Shown: positions 11,016 to 18,056 of the stretch, piece after piece
Layout of the letters: the number at the start of each line of letters is the position of its first letter
How positions within the stretch are numbered: position 1 is the first letter of the stretch
DNA from: Rhodonellum psychrophilum GCM71 = DSM 17998
Lineage (GTDB): Bacteria > Bacteroidota > Bacteroidia > Cytophagales > Cyclobacteriaceae
Reading direction: 5' to 3'
DNA length: 64,000 nt
NCBI RefSeq assembly: GCF_000381545.1
Contig: NZ_KB906675.1
Coordinates: 1 to 64,000 of the forward strand
Translations under genes and position numbers: made by a program
Notes under the pieces: model-generated
What the model was told of the DNA's origin: nothing
Seen by the model: only the letters and a program-made list of their open reading frames with translations
The model's database searches: none

Positions 11016-11456
11016 TTATTCCGCTTGCGTCCACTCCACTGTCCTGCCAATAAAAGAAATCCCAATGTATCCCCTGACTTCCAAAGTCTTGCTATTTTTC
11101 ATTTTGATGGTACAGGAATAGGTTTTTCCATTTTTGGGGTCATAGATGACCCCGTTTTCCCAAACACCGTTTTTGTGCTCAAAATTATCCAACAGGCGCA
11201 TCCCCATTATAGGTCTGTTTCTTTTGTCTTTATCACTGTTGTTTTTGTCCAGCTTCGGCTTGCTGTTTTCTGTTGGTTCTTGGAGCCAGACGATTTTTCC
11301 AAAAAACCTATCCCCTTCTTTGGCGATCTCGATTTTCGCGTCTTTTTCGGTATTGTACCATTGCCCCAAGATAGCATTCGAATCTTGGGCATTTGCTTGC
11401 AATGACAAAAGCGTAGCACCGCAAACAAGAATAAATAAAATTGATTTTCTGATCAT
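11016..11456 (-). CDS. DUF2147 family exported protein
   Basis: A 146-residue secreted protein. The signal peptide ends at NANA-QDS near residue 23. The mature part has ILGQWYNTEKDAKIEIAKEG, then NGVIYDPKNGKTYSC and a C-terminal FIGRTVEWTQ, the layout of DUF2147, a small lipocalin-like beta-barrel domain of unknown role. It is monocistronic; pdeM is divergent from it. Confidence 0.85.
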   Translation of the reverse strand: MIRKSILFILVCGATLLSLQANAQDSNAILGQWYNTEKDAKIEIAKEGDRFFGKIVWLQEPTENSKPKLDKNNSDKDKRNRPIMGMRLLDNFEHKNGVWENGVIYDPKNGKTYSCTIKMKNSKTLEVRGYIGISFIGRTVEWTQAE

Positions 11457-11584
11457 GTTGAACTGTTTTTATTTCAAAACCTTACGAATAGTAATACTTT
11501 TACGGTGCAAAAACAAAATTCCTTTTTGATTCGAGAATTGGAATAGTTTTTTTCGAGAACATAAGCCTGAAAAACAGACAATAA

Positions 11585-12262
11585 ATGACCGGAGTGGATG
11601 AAGAAGGGGGGCACGTTTTTGAGGTTTTCAATCGCAACTTGATTTTATTGAAGGAAAAGGCAATTTATTCACCCGAATTGGGATCACTTTTCATTTCAGA
11701 CCCCCATTTTGGAAAAGCGGCTCATTTCAGGAAAGCCGGGATTCCGATCCCGGAAATCCTGCATGAGGAGGATTTGATGCGGATCAAGGAATTGATCGAA
11801 AGATACAAGCCCAAAGACATCTATTTTTTGGGAGACTTGTTTCACAGCGATCTCAATGAAAGTTGGTTTGTGCTCGAGGAATTCTCGGGATTATTCGCGG
11901 AAATAAATTTCCATTTGGTAAAGGGCAATCATGATATTTTGTCGGATGCCTGCTACCGGTCCAGTCTTTGGATTATTCATGAGGAGCCTTTGGTTTTGGG
12001 AAATCTGATCCTATCGCATGAACCCCTTTCCGCGATTCCAGAAGGAAAATTCAACCTCTGCGGCCACATTCACCCCGGCATCGCGCTCCATGGAAAAGGC
12101 AGGCAGCGATTGATGCTCCCCTGTTTTTTTGCAAATCCCCATCAAATGGTTTTACCCGCATTCGGCAGGTTCACGGGATTGGCCTCCATGAAGTGCACCA
12201 AAACCGATCAAGCCTTCGTTATCACAGACAAAAATGTCATTCCGATCGATTTAATGAAATAA
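11585..12262 (+). CDS. pdeM: PdeM-like metallophosphoesterase (ligase-associated DNA repair)
   Basis: A 225-residue calcineurin-like phosphoesterase with all metal motifs: SDPHFGKAAHFRK (D-x-H), GDLFHSD (GDxxH), KGNHD (GNHD), SHEP, and the terminal GHIHPG. The FGKAAHFRKAGIPIP segment is specific to the family annotated as ligase-associated DNA damage response endonuclease PdeM. Partner genes (ATP-dependent ligase, exonuclease, Lhr-type helicase) are not in this window, so here it is separated from its usual cluster. The divergent spacer has TACTTTTA at 11495, one base off a TAnnTTTG box. Confidence 0.88.
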   Translation: MTGVDEEGGHVFEVFNRNLILLKEKAIYSPELGSLFISDPHFGKAAHFRKAGIPIPEILHEEDLMRIKELIERYKPKDIYFLGDLFHSDLNESWFVLEEFSGLFAEINFHLVKGNHDILSDACYRSSLWIIHEEPLVLGNLILSHEPLSAIPEGKFNLCGHIHPGIALHGKGRQRLMLPCFFANPHQMVLPAFGRFTGLASMKCTKTDQAFVITDKNVIPIDLMK

Positions 12263-12316
12263 GATTGGTTAAATACAGATATGCTGGTTAATTTTGAAAG
12301 AATTTGAAGTTTAAAC

Positions 12317-13207
12317 ATGAGTCGCAATCCAAGAAAAAAAGCAAAATTAGGTAGGTTCAAATTTGCATCGGTACTTTTCAGTACCACGCTTTCGCTGTTT
12401 ATTGTCGGACTTTTTGGGGTGATTGTCATCCAAGCCAAAACCTTGACCAAAATCATTCGGGAGAACATCGAAATCCAGGTTTTTCTCAACAAGGACTTAA
12501 AAGAAACCGACCTTGCCAAAATCAACGATGCCTTAGTATCAAAGCCTTACATCCTCGAAAATGATGGCGTGCCCAACATCACCTTTATTTCCAAAGACGA
12601 GGCTGCAGCATCCTTTTTGGAGAATACTGGAGAAGATTTCACCCGCTTCTTGGATGACAATCCCCTGAGGGACAGCTACACCATCGCTATCAGCGAAGAA
12701 TACCAAACGCCAGAGTTAATCGAAGAAATCGTACTGGAAATCCAAGGCTTGGACGGCGTATTTGAGGTCACCTACATGACTGATCTGGTAAAATCCATCA
12801 ACCAAAATCTACTGAAAGTCAGTCTTGTCATGGGTGGTTCTATCCTGATCCTGATCATCACAGTGATCATGTTGATCAACAACACCATTCGACTTGCCCT
12901 TTTTTCGCAGCGTTTCCTCATCCGAAGCATGCAATTGGTGGGTGCCACAAGAGGTTTTATCAGAAAGCCTTTCTTAGGAAGAGCTTTTCTTTTTGGCGCT
13001 ATCGCGGGGTTGCTCGCCTCCGCTTTTCTTTTTATCATCATCGAATATACCAAAGCCAATATCGATGGTTTCGCGATGTTACAAAACTACAATTTGCTGT
13101 ATCTTCTCTTCGGAGGTTTGGTTCTGTTTGGAGCCTTATTATCTGTATTGAGTACACTCAGGGCTGTAAATAAATACCTCAACATGTCATTGGACGAACT
13201 TTACTAA
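12317..13207 (+). CDS. ftsX: Cell-division permease-like protein FtsX
   Basis: A 296-residue inner-membrane protein with the FtsX plan: a short basic cytoplasmic start, TM1 around 20-42 (STTLSLFIVGLFGVIVI), a periplasmic domain of about 120 residues, then three TM helices (about 170-192, 225-245, 260-282). FtsX works with the ATPase FtsE to control peptidoglycan hydrolases at the septum. FtsE is not adjacent, as is common in Bacteroidota. It starts the run ftsX-DUF3098-uppP-truB-ribF with very short spacers, so these genes are probably co-transcribed. Confidence 0.92.
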   Translation: MSRNPRKKAKLGRFKFASVLFSTTLSLFIVGLFGVIVIQAKTLTKIIRENIEIQVFLNKDLKETDLAKINDALVSKPYILENDGVPNITFISKDEAAASFLENTGEDFTRFLDDNPLRDSYTIAISEEYQTPELIEEIVLEIQGLDGVFEVTYMTDLVKSINQNLLKVSLVMGGSILILIITVIMLINNTIRLALFSQRFLIRSMQLVGATRGFIRKPFLGRAFLFGAIAGLLASAFLFIIIEYTKANIDGFAMLQNYNLLYLLFGGLVLFGALLSVLSTLRAVNKYLNMSLDELY

Positions 13208-13209
13208 AA

Positions 13210-13419
13210 ATGAACAAAGATTCTTTCCCCTTTTCCCCGAGAAATTACAAACTGATGTTGATCGGTATCGGCATCATTGTTTTGGGCTTCATCATTATTG
13301 GACTGGATTCCGAACCCCATGGATTTGGGTTTATGGGCCTCACCCTCGGTCCAATCATCACTTTGACTGGCTTTATATTTGAATTTTACGCCATCTTCTC
13401 AAAATCAGAAAATAAGTAA
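13210..13419 (+). CDS. DUF3098 small membrane protein
   Basis: A 69-residue protein with two hydrophobic helices (about 15-33 and 42-62) joined by a loop with GLDSEPHGFG. This is the DUF3098 layout found almost only in Bacteroidota between ftsX and uppP. It starts 2 bases after the ftsX stop and its stop abuts the uppP ATG. Function unknown; the fixed context suggests a role in division or wall assembly. Confidence 0.88.
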   Translation: MNKDSFPFSPRNYKLMLIGIGIIVLGFIIIGLDSEPHGFGFMGLTLGPIITLTGFIFEFYAIFSKSENK

Positions 13420-14217
13420 ATGGACATTATTGATGCGATTATCTTGGGCATAGTCCAAGGTTTGACGGAGTTTTTGCCTGTATCTTCCAGTGGCCACCTT
13501 GAAATCGGAGCAGCCATCCTCGGAGGAAACAAAATACCAAAAGAAAGTATGCTTTTCACGGTGGTGCTGCATTTTGCCACCGCTTTGAGTACCATCTTGG
13601 TTTTCAGAAAGGACATTTGGGAAATTGTCCGAGGTCTGTTCCAATTCAAATGGAACGATGAGACTAGATTTTCCCTCAAAATTATCCTATCCATGATCCC
13701 CGCAGCAATTGTTGGGCTTTTGTTTGAGGAACAATTGGAGCAATTGTTCGGAGGGAACCTTGCCTTCGTGGGATTCATGCTCTTGGTCACAGCAGTACTG
13801 TTATTCTTTGCCGACCGGGCAAAAGACACCCAGAAACCAGTCTCCTATTTTCATGCCGTCATCATCGGCATTGCCCAAGCCATTGCCATCCTTCCTGGGA
13901 TATCAAGGTCCGGAGCGACGATTTCGACCTCTGTCCTCTTGGGTATCGACAAAGCCAGGGCAGCAAGATTCTCTTTTCTGATGGTCGTACCCTTGATCTT
14001 GGGAAAAATCGCCAAGGACATTCTCGATGGTGCACTTACCTATAATGGAGACAGCTTTGGCTATCTTTCCGCAGGATTTGTGGCCGCTTTTGTATCTGGC
14101 TTTTTTGCCTGTACTTGGATGATTCAATTGGTCAAGAAAAGCAAATTGACCTATTTTGCCATTTATTGTACCATAGTAGGTCTTATCGCCATCGTCTATG
14201 GCTATTTTTATATGTAA
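13420..14217 (+). CDS. uppP: Undecaprenyl-diphosphatase
   Basis: A 265-residue polytopic membrane enzyme that recycles undecaprenyl pyrophosphate to the monophosphate lipid carrier for peptidoglycan synthesis (the BacA bacitracin-resistance family). Both signature blocks are present: QGLTEFLPVSSSGHLEI near the N-terminus with the catalytic Glu and His, and LPGISRSGATISTS with the catalytic Arg. About seven to eight TM helices are predicted by eye. It abuts the preceding DUF3098 gene and is followed after one base by truB. Confidence 0.96.
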   Translation: MDIIDAIILGIVQGLTEFLPVSSSGHLEIGAAILGGNKIPKESMLFTVVLHFATALSTILVFRKDIWEIVRGLFQFKWNDETRFSLKIILSMIPAAIVGLLFEEQLEQLFGGNLAFVGFMLLVTAVLLFFADRAKDTQKPVSYFHAVIIGIAQAIAILPGISRSGATISTSVLLGIDKARAARFSFLMVVPLILGKIAKDILDGALTYNGDSFGYLSAGFVAAFVSGFFACTWMIQLVKKSKLTYFAIYCTIVGLIAIVYGYFYM

Positions 14218-14218
14218 T

Positions 14219-14905
14219 ATGGAACAGGAAGCACCTTACGGAGAAGTATTTTTGATCGACAAGCCTTTTGAATGGACTTCATTTGATGTGGTCAAAAAAG
14301 TCAGAAACGCTCTTCAAATCAAAAAAGTAGGCCATGCGGGCACATTGGATCCACTGGCCACTGGATTGTTGATCGTTTGCTCTGGGAAAAAGACAAAAAG
14401 CATCGACACCTTTATGGGGCAGGAAAAGGAATATACCGGTACTTATGTATTGGGAAAAACCACTGAAAGTTTTGATCTCGAAAGAGAAATCGTGGATGTT
14501 GCCGACCCTTTCCATCTCACATTGGAGGAAATTGAAAATGCTGCTTCCCAACTTACGGGTGACATCATGCAGATACCACCAGCCCATTCCGCCATCAAGA
14601 TCGGCGGGAAACGCGTTTATGAATCGGCAAGAAAAGGCATTGAAGTGAAAATCGATCCAAGACCGGTTCAAGTTTCTGTTTTTGAAATCACCAGAATGGA
14701 GCTTCCCGAGATAGATTTCAGGATTGTTTGTTCCAAGGGCACCTACATCCGAAGCCTTGCCAGGGATCTTGGGGAAATATTGGGAGTAGGCGCCTATATG
14801 TCTGCTTTGGTGAGAACCCGAATTGGAGAATTCAAGTTGGAAGATGCTGAAGGACTCTTGCCATTGATTGAAAGAATTAAAAGCAGGGCAAATGAAAATC
14901 TTTGA
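14219..14905 (+). CDS. truB: tRNA pseudouridine(55) synthase
   Basis: A 228-residue TruB that isomerises U55 of the T-loop in tRNA. It opens with VFLIDKPFEWTSFDVV and then has the catalytic block HAGTLDPLATGLL (Asp nucleophile), followed by GQEKEYTGTYVLG and the conserved CSKGTYIRSLARDLG. The ATG at 14219 is preferred to an in-frame ATG at 14198 because the latter sits inside uppP and adds residues outside the family. The C-terminal PUA extension is absent, as in many Bacteroidota. Confidence 0.93.
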   Translation: MEQEAPYGEVFLIDKPFEWTSFDVVKKVRNALQIKKVGHAGTLDPLATGLLIVCSGKKTKSIDTFMGQEKEYTGTYVLGKTTESFDLEREIVDVADPFHLTLEEIENAASQLTGDIMQIPPAHSAIKIGGKRVYESARKGIEVKIDPRPVQVSVFEITRMELPEIDFRIVCSKGTYIRSLARDLGEILGVGAYMSALVRTRIGEFKLEDAEGLLPLIERIKSRANENL

Positions 14906-15824
14906 AGGATTAGCCAATTTTGTACCTGTGAAAAATGCCGTAGTCACGAGTGGAACCTTTGACGGGGTACATCTCGGCCACCAAAAAATCCTTAAAAGGA
15001 TCCGCGACATTGCAGATCAATTCAATGGTGAGACGGTCTTGATCACTTTTTGGCCCCATCCAAGGTTGGTGCTTTTTCCCCATGAACACAATTTGCGCTT
15101 GTTGAGCACTTTTGAAGAAAAGGCAAAACTCCTCAGGGAATATGGAATCGACCATTTGGTCACACTACCCTTCACGAAAGAATTTTCAGAAATGAGCTCT
15201 GAGGACTTTATCCAAAAAATTCTTGTAGAGAAAATCCAAACCAAAAAACTGGTGATCGGGTACGACCATCGATTCGGAAAAAATCGGGAGGGAAGTTTTG
15301 AGTACTTGAAGGAAAATATACAAAAATACCATTTTGAGTTGGAAGAAATCCCACGAGAAGATATCGATCATGTGGGCATTTCCAGTTCCAAAATCAGAAG
15401 AGCCCTTGAAATCGGCAACATTGAAATTGCCAATGAGTACTTGGGTAGGGATTATGAGCTGAATGGCATCATTATCAAAGGCCAACAATTGGGCAGATCC
15501 ATAGGATTCCCGACAGCCAACATCTATATTCCCAACGATTATAAACTTGTCCCCTGCGATGGCGCCTATGCGGTGAAAGTAAGTGTGGAAGGGGCGATTT
15601 ATAAAGGAATGCTCAACATTGGCATGAGACCAACCGTTGACGGAACTAGTCGCAGTATCGAAGTGAATCTCTTTGATTTTAATGGAGATCTGTATGATTT
15701 GCGGGTTTGTGTTTATTTTAAGGCTTATCTTAGACCAGAAGTCAAGTTTTCAAATCTTGAATCCTTAAAGGCCCAACTTGAAAACGACAGAATAAAGGCC
15801 ATTGAAATTTTGTCCCAACAATAA
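14892..15824 (+). CDS. ribF: Bifunctional riboflavin kinase / FAD synthetase
   Basis: A 310-residue protein making FMN and then FAD from riboflavin. The N-terminal nucleotidyltransferase half has [15 protein letters not shown] (the HxGH motif) and SSSKIRRAL; the C-terminal kinase half has [11 protein letters not shown] and the ENL-type segment [11 protein letters not shown]. The ATG at 14892 overlaps truB by 14 bases; an earlier in-frame ATG at 14868 would overlap by 38 and adds residues outside the family. The truB-ribF order is a common bacterial arrangement. Confidence 0.93.
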   Translation: MKIFEGLANFVPVKNAVVTSGTFDGVHLGHQKILKRIRDIADQFNGETVLITFWPHPRLVLFPHEHNLRLLSTFEEKAKLLREYGIDHLVTLPFTKEFSEMSSEDFIQKILVEKIQTKKLVIGYDHRFGKNREGSFEYLKENIQKYHFELEEIPREDIDHVGISSSKIRRALEIGNIEIANEYLGRDYELNGIIIKGQQLGRSIGFPTANIYIPNDYKLVPCDGAYAVKVSVEGAIYKGMLNIGMRPTVDGTSRSIEVNLFDFNGDLYDLRVCVYFKAYLRPEVKFSNLESLKAQLENDRIKAIEILSQQ

Positions 15825-15840
15825 CCCAAACGAACGAACG

Positions 15841-16536
15841 ATGATCAATAAAACGGTAAAAGATGCAACCGAAGCTGTTAAGGACGTTTTCTCCAATTCT
15901 GTCCTTATGTTTGGCGGATTTGGCTTATGCGGTATTCCTGAAAATTGCCTTAGGGCATTGCTTCTTAAGGATTTGACTGGACTGACCTGTATCTCCAACA
16001 ATGCCGGTGTGGACGATTTTGGCATAGGACTGATGCTTCAAAAACACATGGTCAAAAAAATGATCTCCAGCTATGTTGGTGAAAATGCCGAATTCGAAAG
16101 ACAACTCCTCAGCGGAGAACTTGAAGTGGAATTGATCCCCCAAGGAACCTTGGCCGAGAGAGTAAGGGCTGGAGGAGCAGGAATCCCTGCATTTTTCACC
16201 CCTGCAGGCGTAGGAACCGAAGTGGCAGATGGAAAGGAAATCCGGGAGTTTGACGGGAAACTTTATCTTTTGGAGAGATGGTTGAAAGCCGATTTTTCCT
16301 TTGTAAAAGCCTGGAAGGGAGATACGGCAGGCAATCTTATTTTCAAGGGAACCGCCAGAAATTTCAATCCCATGATGGCAACAGCTGGGAGAATCACAAT
16401 TGCTGAAGTTGAGGAATTGGTGCCGGCTGGTGAACTGGACCCCAATCAGATCCACACACCAGGTATTTATGTACACAGGATTTTCCAAGGGGAAAAGTAC
16501 GAGAAAAGAATTGAGCAAAGGACAGTCAGTAAATAA
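15841..16536 (+). CDS. scoA: 3-oxoacid CoA-transferase subunit A
   Basis: A 231-residue alpha subunit of succinyl-CoA:3-ketoacid CoA-transferase, which moves CoA between succinyl-CoA and acetoacetate for ketone-body or branched-chain catabolism. Landmarks are [14 protein letters not shown] (CoA-binding glycine loop), [12 protein letters not shown], and [15 protein letters not shown]. The ATG at 15841 gives the family N-terminus; an in-frame upstream start at 15802 lies inside ribF. It is separated from ribF by only 16 bases, so it may be read from the same transcript. Confidence 0.93.
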   Translation: MINKTVKDATEAVKDVFSNSVLMFGGFGLCGIPENCLRALLLKDLTGLTCISNNAGVDDFGIGLMLQKHMVKKMISSYVGENAEFERQLLSGELEVELIPQGTLAERVRAGGAGIPAFFTPAGVGTEVADGKEIREFDGKLYLLERWLKADFSFVKAWKGDTAGNLIFKGTARNFNPMMATAGRITIAEVEELVPAGELDPNQIHTPGIYVHRIFQGEKYEKRIEQRTVSK

Positions 16537-16543
16537 ACTGAAT

Positions 16544-16579
16544 TTTTAATTGGAATAACCGCAGGTTTTCCAATTAAAA
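16544..16579 (+). other. 12-bp perfect hairpin between scoA and scoB
   Basis: TTTTAATTGGAA pairs without a mismatch with TTCCAATTAAAA across a 12-base loop, 7 bases after the scoA stop. No T run follows. It may stabilise the scoA message, mark a processing site, or attenuate read-through into scoB. Confidence 0.6.
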
Positions 16580-16638
16580 GGAGAACTCCAAAGTTCAAAA
16601 AAATCTGTTTTTCACAAAATCAAAAACCCAAATTTTCC

Positions 16639-17298
16639 ATGCTAGACAAAAACCAAATTGCCAAAAGGATCGCCAAAGAGGTCAAAAACGGTCAGTTCAT
16701 AAATCTAGGAATCGGAATCCCTACCCTGGTAGCCAACTATATCCCCGAAAACCTTGAAGTGGTATTGCAATCGGAAAATGGTCTGCTGGGAATCGGTCCT
16801 TTTCCCACAGAAGAAAACGTGGATCCGGACTTGATCAATGCCGGAAAGCAAACCATTACCATGGTGCAAGGTTCCTCTCTTTTCAGCTCGGCAGATTCTT
16901 TTGCCATGATCAGGGGTGGACATATCCATCTGACCATCCTTGGGGCCATGGAAGTTTCCGAAAACGGGGACATTGCAAATTGGAAAATCCCAGGAAAAAT
17001 GGTCAAGGGAATGGGGGGTGCCATGGATTTGGTCGCTTCAGCGGAAAATATCATCGTGGCGATGCAACACTGCAGCAAGGATGGCCAATCCAAATTGTTA
17101 AAAGAGTGTTCTCTCCCGATTACAGGGATGAGGTGCGTGAAAAAAATAGTGACGGATTTGGCCGTCTTGGATGTTTTGCCAGAAGGAGGGTTCAGACTTT
17201 TGGAAAGAGCGCCGGGGGTTTCTGTGGATGAAATCAAAGCCAAAACAGAAGGGAAATTGGTCATCGACGGGGAAATCCCTGAAATGGTATTCGACTGA
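16639..17298 (+). CDS. scoB: 3-oxoacid CoA-transferase subunit B
   Basis: A 219-residue beta subunit carrying the catalytic glutamate in the SENGLLGIGPFP block, to which CoA is transiently linked. It also has GIGIPTLVANYIP near the N-terminus and GMGGAMDLVASA in the middle, as in ScoB/AtoA. It lies 102 bases behind scoA, separated by the hairpin at 16544-16579; subunits of this enzyme are usually nearly overlapping, so the gap is unusual. Confidence 0.94.
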   Translation: MLDKNQIAKRIAKEVKNGQFINLGIGIPTLVANYIPENLEVVLQSENGLLGIGPFPTEENVDPDLINAGKQTITMVQGSSLFSSADSFAMIRGGHIHLTILGAMEVSENGDIANWKIPGKMVKGMGGAMDLVASAENIIVAMQHCSKDGQSKLLKECSLPITGMRCVKKIVTDLAVLDVLPEGGFRLLERAPGVSVDEIKAKTEGKLVIDGEIPEMVFD

Positions 17299-17393
17299 TC
17301 AAAATCGGACCGGAAAGAAAGCTGAGATTTGCTGATAAAAAAAGCACAACGCATATATCCCTATTATTTTTCGGAACTCAAACAAAGGTTTTG

Positions 17394-17401
17394 TAGTTTT
17401 G
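17394..17401 (+). promoter_or_regulatory. Bacteroidota-type -7 box for gldC
   Basis: TAGTTTTG fits TAnnTTTG exactly and lies 23 bases before the gldC ATG. A T-rich stretch (TTTTTCGG) near the expected -33 position is a poor match. This suggests gldC has its own promoter. Confidence 0.55.
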
Positions 17402-17424
17402 CATTCCTAATCATCCAATAAAAA

Positions 17425-17769
17425 ATGAAAAGTTCGGAGATAAAATTCAAAATCAATCTTGACGATAAAAACCTTCCCAAAACCATTCAATGGGATGCTT
17501 CCGATAAGGAAGGTGAAGGCTTGGAAGACACCAAAAGCATCAGTTTGAATGTTTGGGACAATCTCAACCACAGCACGCTTAGAATTGACCTTTGGACAGA
17601 GGACATGTCTGTGGTGGAGATGAAACGGTTTTATATCGACATTCTTGGGGGAATGGCCCAGACCATTTTGAACGCCACCGGTGATGAATTTATCGCTGAC
17701 GAAATAAAAGTGCTATGTGACCGTCTTGTCAAACACGTCAACGAAGAAAACAAAAAATCAATCCAATAA
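17425..17769 (+). CDS. gldC: Gliding motility protein GldC
   Basis: A 114-residue soluble protein matching GldC: it opens with KSSEIKFKINLDDKNLPKTI, has IQWDASD and LNVWD in the middle, and ends with a helical part (CDRLVKHVNEENKK). In Flavobacterium, GldC assists the gliding apparatus linked to the type IX secretion system; its biochemical role is unclear. Other gld genes are absent from the window. It has its own TAnnTTTG promoter and is followed at once by a strong terminator. Confidence 0.92.
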   Translation: MKSSEIKFKINLDDKNLPKTIQWDASDKEGEGLEDTKSISLNVWDNLNHSTLRIDLWTEDMSVVEMKRFYIDILGGMAQTILNATGDEFIADEIKVLCDRLVKHVNEENKKSIQ

Positions 17770-17774
17770 AACAC

Positions 17775-17809
17775 AAAAAAGTCTGACCGAATCGTCAGAC
17801 TTTTTTTTT
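17775..17809 (+). terminator. Intrinsic terminator after gldC
   Basis: AAAAAAGTCTGAC pairs with GTCAGACTTTTTT around a 6-base loop, with nine T residues on the plus strand. It starts 5 bases after the gldC stop and separates gldC from the TonB receptor operon. Confidence 0.93.
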
Positions 17810-18056
17810 GAATATTTCAATAGAATATTTTTTAAATCCATGAACTACATTTGAATTCAACCCTGTTTTTAATATTTCAGACTTGATTCCTCTTTTTCTC
17901 AAAACGATCCCTTCGTAATGAAAGAAGGAATTCCACTTTGCTTTCAAAATTTATTGGAACTCCTATATTGATAAATGATAATTTCGTTTAAATTTCACAT
18001 TAATTAACGATTGATAAAATCGTTGGTGTCTGTTTTATCCTAAACCCAAAATCCTT

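Noticed and set aside
17856-17890. Possible sixth repeat copy (TTCAACCCTGTTTTTAATAT, then ATTCC) upstream of the TonB receptor
   Set aside because: Only the outer end resembles the family; the core AAGAAAATCAGAC block and the opposite end are missing.
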